Origin: Bacteroidaceae bacterium
GTDB taxonomy: Bacteria > Bacteroidota > Bacteroidia > Bacteroidales > Bacteroidaceae
DNA: 64,000 nucleotides
Assembly: GCA_016286165.1 (NCBI GenBank)
Contig: JAEESE010000003.1
Location: 156,156-220,155 of the forward strand
Direction: 5' to 3'
In this document: positions 16,119-25,607 of the stretch, piece by piece
How the letters are laid out: each line of letters begins with the position of its first letter
How positions within the stretch are numbered: position 1 is the stretch's first letter
The notes under the pieces: model-generated
Told to the model about the DNA's origin: nothing
The model's database searches: none
Seen by the model: the letters and a program-made list of their open reading frames with translations, nothing else
Program-made: the position numbers and the translations under genes

Positions 16119-16128
16119 TAGACCCCCG

Positions 16129-16169
16129 GGACTCTCCCCCCTGCCCCTCCCTTTAGGGAGGGGAGTATA
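16129..16169. repeat. Palindromic element, left copy of the nrd pair
   Basis: 41 bp just after the nrdD stop: head GGACTCTCCCCCCTGC, then CCCTCCCTTTAGGGAGGG and GAGTATA. It is the inverted partner of 16338-16379 with one mismatch and one indel. Confidence 0.88.
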
Positions 16170-16310
16170 TACTTTCAAGGAATGAATACAAGGGGCATGC
16201 TTTCAAAAATAAACAGAATGGGGATATATACCTTCATAAAATGAACAGAATTGGAGTTGTATGCTTTCAAGAATTGAGCACAGGGGGAATATACGCTTTT
16301 TGAAATGAAT
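16170..16310. repeat. Five imperfect ~30-bp tandem repeats between nrdD and nrdG
   Basis: Units share TAT(A/G)C-TTTCAA-GAATGAA-ACA-GGGG. The CTTTCA anchors lie near 16172, 16200, 16231, 16264 and 16295, giving spacings of 28-33. The final unit contains the nrdG start codon. The period is not a coding one. Confidence 0.7.
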
Positions 16311-16910
16311 ACAATCTGCGACCAAACTGCAAAACATTATACTCCCCTCCCTACAAGGGAGGGGCAGGGGGGAGAGTCCGTAGGGGGAGAGTCCGTAGGA
16401 GAAGGGTCCAGTCTTCGCATCCTCTCCGTCGTCGACGACACTACTGTTGATGGTCCTGGTTTCCGCACCAGCATCTATTGCGCAGGCTGCACTCACCATT
16501 GCCCCGGTTGCCACAATCCTCAGTCGTGGGCAGCGGACGGCGGCAGGGAGACGACGGTTGAGGAACTGATGGCTGTTATCGAGGCGGATCCTTTTGCCCC
16601 CGGTGTCACCTTCACGGGCGGCGATCCTATGCAGCAGCCCGAGGGCTTTGCCCAGCTGGCAAGGGCTATCCGCTCCCGCACGACCAAGAATATCTGGTGC
16701 TACACGGGCTATACCTTCGAGGTTCTTCTGAATATGCCAGCCCAGAGGACTCTGCTTGAGCTCGTTGACGTCCTTGTCGACGGCCCTTTTATTGAAGCGC
16801 AGCGCGATACCGACCTCCTTTTCCGCGGCTCTGCCAACCAGCGCCTTATTGATGTGCCACGCTCGCTCGAGGCCGGTCATGTAGTCCTCTGGAGCCGCAA
16901 CCCCCTTTAG
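16305..16910 (+). CDS. nrdG: Anaerobic ribonucleotide reductase activating protein (radical SAM)
   Basis: A 201-aa activase that makes the glycyl radical on NrdD using S-adenosylmethionine. The cluster motif CTHHCPGC (CX3CX2C) is preceded by GPGFRTSIYCAG and followed by TFTGGDPM (the GGDP SAM-binding motif). Odd: the conserved start of the family (LRILSVVDDTTVDGPG) is reached only at about residue 37. Before it lies YTPLPTREGQGGESVGGESV, encoded by a palindromic element (16338-16379) and a 15-bp tandem duplication (16369-16406). No Met lies between the insert and the core, so the insert is translated. It is inside an operon with nrdD. Confidence 0.93.
   Translation: MNTICDQTAKHYTPLPTREGQGGESVGGESVGEGSSLRILSVVDDTTVDGPGFRTSIYCAGCTHHCPGCHNPQSWAADGGRETTVEELMAVIEADPFAPGVTFTGGDPMQQPEGFAQLARAIRSRTTKNIWCYTGYTFEVLLNMPAQRTLLELVDVLVDGPFIEAQRDTDLLFRGSANQRLIDVPRSLEAGHVVLWSRNPL
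16338..16379. repeat. Palindromic element, right (inverted) copy of the nrd pair
   Basis: 42 bp inside the nrdG 5' coding region, the reverse complement of 16129-16169 with heads outward. The enclosed 168 nt hold the tandem repeats and the nrdG start. Confidence 0.88.
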
Positions 16911-17022
16911 TACTTCGTTTTGAAGAGCGGGCATATCATTGCCTTTATCCAAAAAATAAAGACTTCGTATCTCAGCCTCTTGCCGCACAGGCATCATCAT
17001 TTCTTAAGGCTGATTTGGTTTT

Positions 17023-17078
17023 CCCACCGGTGGGAAAAGCTCTTCCCATTGGTGGGAAAGGCTCTTCCCATTGGTGGG
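17023..17078. repeat. 22-bp-period palindrome array, locus 2 (CCCACCGGTGGG core)
   Basis: Three units start at 17023, 17045 and 17067, exactly 22 apart. Unit 1 is centred on CCCACCGGTGGG within a longer perfect palindrome (TTTTCCCACCGG with TGGGAAAA). Units 2 and 3 read CCCATTGGTGGG. The linker is AA(A/G)GCTCTT. A further 12-bp palindrome, TCGCAATTGCGA, lies at 17103. The rest of 16911-17146 shows no gene. The 68-codon frame over it is not protein-like. Confidence 0.85.
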
Positions 17079-17146
17079 AAAAGTGTTTTTGACTATTTGT
17101 TCTCGCAATTGCGACCGGTTATGTAGAAAGCTTGGTCCTGCTTGAT

Positions 17147-17183
17147 TCCTCGCGCTGAAAGTTAACGGCGCGAGGATTTATTG
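17147..17183 (+). terminator. Intrinsic terminator, probably of nrdDG
   Basis: The stem TCCTCGCGC/GCGCGAGGA is followed by TTTATTG. It lies 240 bases after nrdG with no gene between. Confidence 0.65.
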
Positions 17184-17279
17184 CTATCTATGCTTTGCAA
17201 AAAGTATACTTTATGTACAAACTTGCATGTGTTTAAGATATCTTAACAAAATAATTGCGTAAAAAACTTTTTTTATTAT

Positions 17280-17287
17280 TAGATTTG
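17280..17287 (+). promoter_or_regulatory. Possible -7 box of the first modular surface protein gene
   Basis: TAGATTTG in a very AT-rich leader about 90 bases before the ATG at 17379. The -33 element is weak. Confidence 0.4.
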
Positions 17288-17378
17288 TAACGTCGAATAC
17301 ATTTTCCTTTATTTATCATTAACTTCATTCAAATGTGATTTCATTAACATATTTATTAACTATTAAACTCATACGACT

Positions 17379-20300
17379 ATGAAAAAACTATTTACCTCAC
17401 TAATCATGCTCATGACGCTCTCCATGGCGTCTTGGGCACAAACCCTTAAAGTTGGCGGTGTGTCTGTAAACCTGGCAGCCACTTCTGTCCAGACTATCAC
17501 GGGCAGTACTATTCAAGGTAAGGTCACTTATGATCCAAATACCAGGACGCTCTATTTGGAAAATGCTACCATCAATGGTGACATCTATGGTAACAAATTC
17601 GGCACTTCGGCATCCGATCGTCATTTCATTCATCTTTCGGGACGAAATTCGATAAAAAGTTCATATCATGGTATGCGCTTTGACAATAGTTATGTCGTGC
17701 TCTACGGTAGTGAGGGCTCGACATTGAATATCAACACTTCAGATAGTAATTCCGATTACGCGTGTATCGATACTGAAACAGGACATTTCGAAGTGTGGGG
17801 CATAAGGCTTATTATGAACGGTAAGTCAACTGGATTCTATGGCAACGAGTCCAGCGGAACATTGCTTTTTGTCAACTCAATGGTTACCATCAATTGCGAG
17901 GGGGGAGCAATTCAGAAATGTAAGTCGGTTTCATTCGATGACTGCAAGTGCATCACTTCCGGTGCCACTCACACATCCTCCGTCGGCTATGTAGGTTCCA
18001 GCGGCACATTGCTTAAGAGTCTTGAGATATGGCCGCTGCTTACGGTCGGCAATGAGCCGGTACGTACAACTGGTGACTATAAATATGGTACGCTCCATTC
18101 TTGGAAATGGACCAAGAGCACCAAGACTCTGGAGATTACCGGTGATATCAGTGTAGGTTCTTATTATGGAATAAGAAACTGCGGTATCGACGGGCTGACA
18201 GTGAAAACCGATGGTGCATATAAGATATCATCGAACTGGTTTGGCCTCCACACCGTGCAGAACACCACATTCTCAGGAAGCGGCTCTTTGACTCTTGAAG
18301 GCCAAAGTTCAACTACTGCCACTACTGCAGGCATCTACGTTGAGGGCAACAAGACTATTACTGTAGCGATGAATACTTTATTAGCTCAGGGAGGTAAATA
18401 CGGTATATACAATCCTCAAGGCACGCTGACGCTGAACAAACTGAATAATAATTCCATATATAAGTTCATTGGTGAGACAGCTAATGTCTATACTCGCTAC
18501 TTAAACATGAACGATATGGACATATGGACATCATACTCCTACTATAATACGAGCGACTTCAAGATGCACTATAAAGGCGAAGTGGCCAATAAGGAAAATA
18601 CGGCAACCGGTTCTTGGTTTGCCTGCAAGAATCAGATAACTTACTATCCTATTAAAGTTGGCGGCACTCAGGTAAACAACCGTAATCACGATAACATCTA
18701 CAGCCCATTCATCACCGCCGGCACTGTAAGCTACGATGCCGACACCAAGACGCTGACGCTGAATGGGGTAAACATTGATGTGACCGATGCGGGCATCCCA
18801 GCCATCATGAAGACTTCCGGCGACCTCACCATTAATTTTGCCGGCACTGAAAAGCAATATCTGAAGGCCAAAACCAATGTTATTGACCTTTCTGGCGGCA
18901 CGACCACCTTCACTGGAGGTACAAAAGATACTCCTGTTTATATTGAGTCTGCGAATGAGTCAGGTATCAAGACTGGTAGCGGTGCCAGCGTTACCCTCAA
19001 CACTGCCAATTTCGTCGAGTTCAAGGGTAAGAAGTATGCCTACTATGGTTGCAATACTTCTGGCGAGAAGCTGACGCTGAAGAAGGCGACAGGCGACGAG
19101 AGAGCTTACCGCTTCGCCGGCGAGGAGGGCATCATCCATAATTTATATTCGCTCGTTCTCGACAACATGGATGAATGGCAAGGCTATAACGATTATATCA
19201 ACGGCTGCTACCTCAAGGATGGTGAATTGCGTCAGAATGGCGGCACTGTAGCCACGGGCACCATCTGCTATGGCGCCATCGTAGAGGCTCTTCCCATTTA
19301 CGTCTGTGGCAAACAGCTCAACAAGGTTAGTTCCAATACGAGCTATACCATCTATGTCGGTAGCGAATATATCACTGCAGGTGGTGCCAGGGCCGTGGGC
19401 TATGACCCGGCAACCAAGACGCTGACGCTGAACAATGCGACGTTAACAGATGTGAAGAATAGCCATGCCATAGAGTTTGGTTCAGGCTTTGAGGGCAATA
19501 TAGTTCTCTCGGGCAACAATAATATCACCGTCAAAACATCCAACTATAGTGGTATTGTCAATGGTGCGGTTGGTGTATCGACCACCTTCAAGGGCAATGG
19601 CTCCCTCTATGTGAAAGGTTCCACTGGTTTGATGCCATGGAAAGGCACGATGACCTTAACAGATAATGTCAAGATTGAGGCTATCGGTAGTTCTCTTGGC
19701 GTAGGATCTAATAACAATGGAACGTCTGGTGAGACCCTCATCGTTAGCGGTAACGCTCAATTGAAGGCTAGCACCATTGGCAGATTAAACACCATCACTC
19801 TGCAAGACGGCCAGACTATCGTAGAACCCAGAGGCGCTTCAATCCAGAAACTCAGCAATGGCTATGGCGTCAGCGTTGACGGTTCAACTTTGGCCCAGAA
19901 CGTAGTCATACAGAAGGCGGAGAAATATCCGATCTTTGTCTGTGGCGATCAAGTGAACAGCTACAACTGCAACGATATCCTCGGTGATGGCAAGGTGAAA
20001 TATGATCCGAGCACCAAGACACTGACGCTGAACAATGCAACGATAGATTATCAGGGCAGTGAGAATGATGGTATAATCAAAGTCGACGAAAACGCAGAAG
20101 TTACCATCACAGTGGAAGGCACTAATACTTGCTCAGGCAACACGAATCTATACTCAACGATATGGTGCAGATCAGGTTCTAATGTCACCATTAATGGAAC
20201 AGGCACCCTCAAAGCTGGTGGTTATCAGTTTGGCGTTTATACATGGAATGGCGCAACTGCCATAATTAAGGGTAGTGTCACCGTCGAATCGACAACAGAC

Positions 20301-21845
20301 ATTGGTAGCAATTCGTCATCAAACATGGGCAAACTGGTTGTCGGTGAGAATGCTGTCGTGAAGGTAAGGAGTATCCGTAATGTTTCCTCTCTCACTCTCA
20401 ACAACGGTCAGGCTATCGTAGCGCCCGCAGGCGCAGTGTACAAGGACAATGGCGTATATGTCGACAGTCAACTGGCACAAAACGTTGTCATTATGAAGAC
20501 GGAGAAATATCCGATCTTTGTCTCTGGCAATCAGGTGAACAGCTACAACTGCAACGATATCCTCGGTGATGGCAAGGTGAAATATGATCCGAGCACCAAG
20601 ACGCTGACACTGGACAATGCCGCGATAGATTATCAGGGCACAGCAAGCAACTCTGCTGGTATTAAAGTTGAAAATGCGAAAGTGACCATCATTGTTAAGG
20701 GCAACAACAGCATCACAGGCAACAACAATATGTTCTCTGCATTATGGCTGTCAGGAGAGGATACTGACGTTACCCTCGCTGGCAACGGCAAGCTGAGCCT
20801 GTCAGGATCATATTCTAGATGTAATGCTGTGTATCTTTCAAGTGCAACTCTAAGAGTCGGAGGCAACGTAACTCTTGAGGCGAATGGCAATGAGCGTGGT
20901 ATAGGCTATAATGCTTCTCCTCGTGGAACACTCATCGTAGGTGAAAACGCCATAGTTAAGGCTTCAACCATTTCATCTCTCCAAACCCTCACCCTCAATG
21001 ACAATCATGAGATAGTTGAACCTGCCGGAGCTGAGTTCAAGAACAATGGTGTATATGTAGGCAACACCCTTGCTCAGAACGTAGTCATCCAGAAGCATGT
21101 TGCAGACATCTACGCTATTAAGATTGCCGGCACTCAGGTGACCAGCGACAACGCTGGCGACATTCTCGGCAATGGTGTATTCAGCTATGATGCTGCTAAA
21201 AACATCCTTACCGTCAATGGCGACTACATGGGCGACGACCAGGTCATTAGCAGCTATGTTGACGACCTGACAATCGAGTTAGCCGGCGCCTGCACATTTA
21301 CAGCTAAAGGAAGCCAGACAATAATCTATGCACTGAACGGTCTGACATTCACTGGTGGCAATCTCACGTTGGTAAGCGACTCTCCCGACAAGGATGCTAT
21401 CGGTATTTATGTTGAGCATGGCTCGTTGAACTTCAAGGATGCTTATGTTGACGTCACAGGCGATGGATTCGAGTATGCTATCACTGGTGAGGCCGAAGTA
21501 CCTCTTGTCATCGAGAACTCCAACATCACCGCTTCAGCTCACGGCGAAGGCTGCTTCAAGGACTTCGCAAGCATGACGCTTAGCGGCTGCTACATCGACA
21601 GTCCGCGCGGCACGGTGTTTGAGAACGAAGCTCTTCGCGATGCCGAAGGCAATGTCATTGGCGGTTCAAGTGAAACCGAGACCGTAGTCATCAAGAGCGG
21701 TGCCGATGCTATTGAAGGTATTGATGCTGCAGCTGGGCAGAGCGACATCTATGATGTGGCTGGTCGCAAGCTCGGCAGCATGAGCCGTGGCATCAACATT
21801 GTCCGTTCAGCCGACGGCAAGACCCGCAAGGTGCTACGTAAGTGA
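17379..21845 (+). CDS. Modular repeat surface protein A (beta-helix-like)
   Basis: A 1488-aa protein with a signal peptide (MKKLFTSLIMLMTLSMASWA). About seven modules each open with a strand such as YPIFVCGDQVN, then YDPSTKTLTLNNA, followed by Asn/Gly-rich short beta repeats (for example VTINGTGTLKAGG) that suggest a right-handed beta-helix. The C-terminus has the family motif IYDVAGRKL..GINIVRSADGK followed by KVLRK, read here as a secretion or sorting tail. Adjacent modules at about 848 and 1043 share long identical DNA. Residues 908-1007 are almost identical at DNA level to protein B. No catalytic motif is seen. Adhesin or glycan-binding is inferred from style. Confidence 0.65.
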   Translation: MKKLFTSLIMLMTLSMASWAQTLKVGGVSVNLAATSVQTITGSTIQGKVTYDPNTRTLYLENATINGDIYGNKFGTSASDRHFIHLSGRNSIKSSYHGMRFDNSYVVLYGSEGSTLNINTSDSNSDYACIDTETGHFEVWGIRLIMNGKSTGFYGNESSGTLLFVNSMVTINCEGGAIQKCKSVSFDDCKCITSGATHTSSVGYVGSSGTLLKSLEIWPLLTVGNEPVRTTGDYKYGTLHSWKWTKSTKTLEITGDISVGSYYGIRNCGIDGLTVKTDGAYKISSNWFGLHTVQNTTFSGSGSLTLEGQSSTTATTAGIYVEGNKTITVAMNTLLAQGGKYGIYNPQGTLTLNKLNNNSIYKFIGETANVYTRYLNMNDMDIWTSYSYYNTSDFKMHYKGEVANKENTATGSWFACKNQITYYPIKVGGTQVNNRNHDNIYSPFITAGTVSYDADTKTLTLNGVNIDVTDAGIPAIMKTSGDLTINFAGTEKQYLKAKTNVIDLSGGTTTFTGGTKDTPVYIESANESGIKTGSGASVTLNTANFVEFKGKKYAYYGCNTSGEKLTLKKATGDERAYRFAGEEGIIHNLYSLVLDNMDEWQGYNDYINGCYLKDGELRQNGGTVATGTICYGAIVEALPIYVCGKQLNKVSSNTSYTIYVGSEYITAGGARAVGYDPATKTLTLNNATLTDVKNSHAIEFGSGFEGNIVLSGNNNITVKTSNYSGIVNGAVGVSTTFKGNGSLYVKGSTGLMPWKGTMTLTDNVKIEAIGSSLGVGSNNNGTSGETLIVSGNAQLKASTIGRLNTITLQDGQTIVEPRGASIQKLSNGYGVSVDGSTLAQNVVIQKAEKYPIFVCGDQVNSYNCNDILGDGKVKYDPSTKTLTLNNATIDYQGSENDGIIKVDENAEVTITVEGTNTCSGNTNLYSTIWCRSGSNVTINGTGTLKAGGYQFGVYTWNGATAIIKGSVTVESTTDIGSNSSSNMGKLVVGENAVVKVRSIRNVSSLTLNNGQAIVAPAGAVYKDNGVYVDSQLAQNVVIMKTEKYPIFVSGNQVNSYNCNDILGDGKVKYDPSTKTLTLDNAAIDYQGTASNSAGIKVENAKVTIIVKGNNSITGNNNMFSALWLSGEDTDVTLAGNGKLSLSGSYSRCNAVYLSSATLRVGGNVTLEANGNERGIGYNASPRGTLIVGENAIVKASTISSLQTLTLNDNHEIVEPAGAEFKNNGVYVGNTLAQNVVIQKHVADIYAIKIAGTQVTSDNAGDILGNGVFSYDAAKNILTVNGDYMGDDQVISSYVDDLTIELAGACTFTAKGSQTIIYALNGLTFTGGNLTLVSDSPDKDAIGIYVEHGSLNFKDAYVDVTGDGFEYAITGEAEVPLVIENSNITASAHGEGCFKDFASMTLSGCYIDSPRGTVFENEALRDAEGNVIGGSSETETVVIKSGADAIEGIDAAAGQSDIYDVAGRKLGSMSRGINIVRSADGKTRKVLRK
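20101..20400. repeat. 300-bp near-identical segment shared by surface genes A and B (copy in A)
   Basis: It aligns without gaps to 23680-23979 with three differences that I can count, while the surrounding modules are far more diverged. This indicates recent gene conversion or module duplication. Confidence 0.9.
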
Positions 21846-21963
21846 GAGAAGAGCCAAGCTCGCTTGAGTTCTTCCGAACGAGAAGCAGCTCAAGCTAAGC
21901 TCAAGGTTCTGAAGACGTAAGAATCATTCTGGCCTTTCCCTACATTGGGAAAGCGAAGATAAG

Positions 21964-21998
21964 AAGGGTGCCCCGCAATGCAAGCGGGGCGCCTTTTA
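21964..21998 (+). terminator. Intrinsic terminator after surface gene A
   Basis: The stem GGTGCCCCGC/GCGGGGCGCC is followed by TTTTAATG. Confidence 0.8.
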
Positions 21999-22042
21999 AT
22001 GTTTATTAACACAGGTTTGCACCTTATTACAAATAATTGTTG

Positions 22043-22050
22043 TATTTTTG
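22043..22050 (+). promoter_or_regulatory. -7 box of surface gene B
   Basis: TATTTTTG about 70 bases before the start, with a TTTG at 22016-22019. Confidence 0.5.
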
Positions 22051-22121
22051 CAGCAGATAATATACTTATTCCGGTACAAGCAATCATTGTTTACTAATTT
22101 ACTAACTTAATCCAATCCATT

Positions 22122-25100
22122 ATGAAAAAACTATTTACCTCACTAATCATGCTCATGACGCTCTCCATGGCGGCTAGGGCCGACTTGTCTGTAGGTAATG
22201 TGACGGTGACTTCCACTGGCAACGTTAATCCTACCGGACTTACGTCAGGAACAATTAAATACGATGCTTCAACAAACAAGTTGACGCTCGAGAATGTCAC
22301 ATTTGAGACTAGTTCCACTTATGCTATCCGTTACACCGGCTCAACAAAGCTTACCGTTATTTTCAAAGGCAAGAACACCATCAATGCGACCCTTGGAGGT
22401 TTATCATGTAGTGGTCCAGATCTTGAAGTATATGGCGAAGGCATAGAAACCAAAGTCATAATTAATAGTGAGGACCCTAATAATGGTTATTTTACCCCTA
22501 TGTCGGTATATGCCAAAGAAATGTTCATCCACGACATCACGCTCGAAGCGACGGGTCATCACTATGGCATTAATGGCGGTACGGCTGGTTCCACCCCAAG
22601 ACAGTCGACCCTGAAGATTTCCAATGCCAATGTCAAATCTACAATCTCCAGTACGACAACAGGTGATGCTGCCATAGCTGGCTTCAAGGCATGCACTCTA
22701 ATAGGCTGTGAACCGACAGATGGTTCTTACTACGACAGTGCCAAGTGTGGCTTCAAGGCTGCCGAAGGTGATGATTTTGCCAAGGCTGTAAACATTATGT
22801 TTGTCGAGCCTTATAACCTTTGGATCCTCGGCAAGCAGGTGACGAATCTCAATGCCGCAAACTTTACCGTCGAAGGTCTTACCTCTGGCACCGTAAGCTA
22901 CGATGCCAGCACCAAGACGCTGACGCTGGACAACGTGACGCTGACAGCTCCTGAAGGCAACAATAATAGTGCTATATTCGTAGGCGGAGGTGCAGGGGAT
23001 GTCACAATTAAATTCACGGGTACAACAACCGATGCCAATTTGACGGCTAACGGTGATGCTATAACATTGTACTCCAACACTACCTTTACCGGAACAGGCA
23101 ACCGGGTGTATATTAAATCCATAAAAGGTTCTGGCATCGTCACTGAGGACGGCATAAATGTTCTCGTAGACTTCCCAGGCTACTTTGGCTCACAGGGTGC
23201 AGAGTACGGCTTCTATGGCGATTATCCTGACGGCGATGTTCTGACCCTGAAGAAGAAGTCTTCAGACACTTATGGGTACAATTTCTCAGGCAAAAAGGGC
23301 TCGATTTATTATCTAGGCAAACTTGTACTGGACAATATGGATTTCTTCCATCAAGATGGCACATCATTTAATACACCCGGTTGCTACTGGGATGAGGCAG
23401 ACCACCAAGTAGAACAGAACGGTGGAACATTAGTTACTACCCCAGTCAGTTTCAAGTCCATCAAGGAGAAACTACCTATCTACATCTGCGGCAAGCAACT
23501 GAACAGAGTTGAGAATGGAACTGACGTCATTGAGGTCGGCAGCCCGTACATCACCGCTGGCGGAGCCAAGGCCGTTTGCTATGACCCGGCAACCAAGACA
23601 CTGACGCTGAACAATGCAACGATAGATTATCAGGGCAGTGAGAATGATGGTGCTGTTAAGGTCGATGAGAATGCAGCAGTTACCATCACAGTGGAAGGCA
23701 CTAATACTTGCTCAGGCAACACGAATCTATACTCAACGATATGGTGCAGAGCAGGTTCTAATGTCACCATTAATGGAACAGGCACCCTCAAAGCTGGTGG
23801 TTATCAGTTTGGCGTTTATACATGGAATGGCGCAACTGCCATAATTAAGGGTAGTGTCACCGTCGAATCGACAACAGACATTGGTAGCAATTCGTCATCA
23901 AACATGGGCAAACTGGTTGTCGGTGAGAATGCTGTCGTGAAGGCAAGGAGTATCCGTAATGTTTCCTCACTCACTCTCAACAACGGTCAGACTATCGTAG
24001 AGCCCGCTGGTGCAGAGTTCAGGGACGGCGGCGTTTATGTCGGCAACACCCTCGCTCAGAACGTTGTCATACAGAAGGTGGAGAAATATGGTGTGCTTGT
24101 TTATGGCGAAGAAGTGACCAACCTCAACTGTGCCGACATCCTCGGCGATGGCAAGCTGAGCTTCAACCCCAGCACCAAGACGCTGACGCTGAACAATGCT
24201 AAGATGACAGTTGGCAAAGACGACGAATTCAATTGTATTTCCAACTATAAAGGCTTGAAAGGCCTGATTATCGACGTTAATGGCACGTGCGAACTTAATT
24301 CGGCCTCAGATTGGTCTTCGTTGAATTTACGAATGGATGCAACCATCACAGGTAGCGGCACTCTCAAGTTGACCGGTTCAGGCGGTGATCTTTATGCTGA
24401 CGATGGAGCCAACATAACCATCAACAATGTCAACATAGAGGCGGAAGGTTGCTTTAATGGCGCTAATAAGAGTGCAAGCTTGGCTATTTATCTCACCAAC
24501 GGCAAGAAGGTTTCTGTCGAGAGTGGCGTCTTCAGCTGGAAGGATATTACCCTTGGCGAGGGCGTCGCAGTGACGCAGCCTGCCGGCACAACAATAAGCA
24601 ATGGCACGATTGTTACGTCGACCGGTGGAACAGCTGGTAATGTCTTAATCGAGATGGATACCACCGTTAAGTATGACCTTTGGATTGCCGGTACGCAGGT
24701 GACTAGCGCCAACTGCAACGACATTCTCGGCAACGGTGTGTTCAGTTATATTCATAACTCTCGCATGCTTACCATTAAAGGTGACTACGAATATACAAAG
24801 ACTTCCGGCATGATTGTCAATAGTGAATTAGAGTTCTTGCTCATAAATGTTGCAGGTTCTAGCAAGATAACCTCAGCTTCTGAGAACACTCTCATTTACT
24901 TAAGTAATAACGCAGAGATCCGTGGTGGTAAGCTCACCCTTGAATGCACTCATTCTGATGCTAATAATATGGCAATCTATCAGGAATTTGGCAATAAGTT
25001 AGCTATCAATGAAGCTTACATAGAGATAGGCGACGGCTTCTCCTATGCTATCACTGGTGAGCCCGACGTGGCCCTTGAAATCTTCAACTCGGACATTGTA

Positions 25101-25415
25101 GCCAAGGCTCATAAGAACGGTTGCTTCAAGGACTTCGGCAGCATGACGCTCTCAGGCTGCTACATCGACAGCCCTCGCAACACAGTCTATGAGAATGAAG
25201 CCCTCCGCGATGCTGACGGTAACATCATAGGTGGTGGTGAAGAGTATGAGACAGTGATCATCCGTTCAGGTGCAGACGCCATCGATGGCATCGATGCAAC
25301 CAACGGTCCGAGCGAAATCTATGATGTAGCTGGTCGCAAGCTTGACAACATGGGTCGCGGCATCAACATCGTTCGTACTTCTGACGGCAAGACCCGCAAG
25401 GTGCTGAAGAAGTGA
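22122..25415 (+). CDS. Modular repeat surface protein B (paralogue of A)
   Basis: A 1097-aa protein. The first 51 bases are identical to gene A (MKKLFTSLIMLMTLSMA). It has five modules with the YxIxxxGxQVT opening and the YDASTKTLTLDNV strand. Residues 520-619 are the segment shared with A. The last 160 residues, including the GCFKDFGSMTLSGCYIDSPR stretch and the C-terminal tail (IYDVAGRKLDNMGRGINIVR), also match A. The first 30 bases after the stop match A too, so the duplication included the 3' flank. It is a probable cell-surface or secreted beta-helix protein with unknown ligand, and it has its own promoter and terminator. Confidence 0.65.
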   Translation: MKKLFTSLIMLMTLSMAARADLSVGNVTVTSTGNVNPTGLTSGTIKYDASTNKLTLENVTFETSSTYAIRYTGSTKLTVIFKGKNTINATLGGLSCSGPDLEVYGEGIETKVIINSEDPNNGYFTPMSVYAKEMFIHDITLEATGHHYGINGGTAGSTPRQSTLKISNANVKSTISSTTTGDAAIAGFKACTLIGCEPTDGSYYDSAKCGFKAAEGDDFAKAVNIMFVEPYNLWILGKQVTNLNAANFTVEGLTSGTVSYDASTKTLTLDNVTLTAPEGNNNSAIFVGGGAGDVTIKFTGTTTDANLTANGDAITLYSNTTFTGTGNRVYIKSIKGSGIVTEDGINVLVDFPGYFGSQGAEYGFYGDYPDGDVLTLKKKSSDTYGYNFSGKKGSIYYLGKLVLDNMDFFHQDGTSFNTPGCYWDEADHQVEQNGGTLVTTPVSFKSIKEKLPIYICGKQLNRVENGTDVIEVGSPYITAGGAKAVCYDPATKTLTLNNATIDYQGSENDGAVKVDENAAVTITVEGTNTCSGNTNLYSTIWCRAGSNVTINGTGTLKAGGYQFGVYTWNGATAIIKGSVTVESTTDIGSNSSSNMGKLVVGENAVVKARSIRNVSSLTLNNGQTIVEPAGAEFRDGGVYVGNTLAQNVVIQKVEKYGVLVYGEEVTNLNCADILGDGKLSFNPSTKTLTLNNAKMTVGKDDEFNCISNYKGLKGLIIDVNGTCELNSASDWSSLNLRMDATITGSGTLKLTGSGGDLYADDGANITINNVNIEAEGCFNGANKSASLAIYLTNGKKVSVESGVFSWKDITLGEGVAVTQPAGTTISNGTIVTSTGGTAGNVLIEMDTTVKYDLWIAGTQVTSANCNDILGNGVFSYIHNSRMLTIKGDYEYTKTSGMIVNSELEFLLINVAGSSKITSASENTLIYLSNNAEIRGGKLTLECTHSDANNMAIYQEFGNKLAINEAYIEIGDGFSYAITGEPDVALEIFNSDIVAKAHKNGCFKDFGSMTLSGCYIDSPRNTVYENEALRDADGNIIGGGEEYETVIIRSGADAIDGIDATNGPSEIYDVAGRKLDNMGRGINIVRTSDGKTRKVLKK
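23680..23979. repeat. 300-bp near-identical segment shared by surface genes A and B (copy in B)
   Basis: Partner of 20101-20400, same orientation, offset 3579 bp. Confidence 0.9.
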
Positions 25416-25472
25416 GATAAGAGCCAAGCTCACTTGAGCTCTTCCGAACGTGGAATAAAACATAATATTCAG

Positions 25473-25504
25473 AGAAAAGGGCGCCAACTTAGGCGCCCTT
25501 TTCT
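25473..25504 (+). terminator. Intrinsic terminator after surface gene B
   Basis: AGAAAAGGGCGCC pairs with GGCGCCCTTTTCT. The stem is perfect and the T run is inside the stem end. Confidence 0.8.
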
Positions 25505-25567
25505 GCATATTCGCAACTGATTCTATATTTTTTGGTTATAAACGATTGTCGTTTCAGCAAAATGGTG

Positions 25568-25575
25568 TACTTTTG
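25568..25575 (+). promoter_or_regulatory. -7 box of the M60 peptidase gene
   Basis: TACTTTTG, 32 bases before the ATG. Confidence 0.55.
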
Positions 25576-25607
25576 CGAGGAATTTAGATAAAACAACTAA
25601 CCAAATA

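Noticed and set aside
13998..16178. A 726-codon open frame opposite nrdD, and other long antisense frames (for example 7146-8135, 57057-58037, 58182-59099)
   Set aside because: They mirror real genes with strong codon bias, have no family motifs and no promoter, and the sense genes carry full catalytic motifs.
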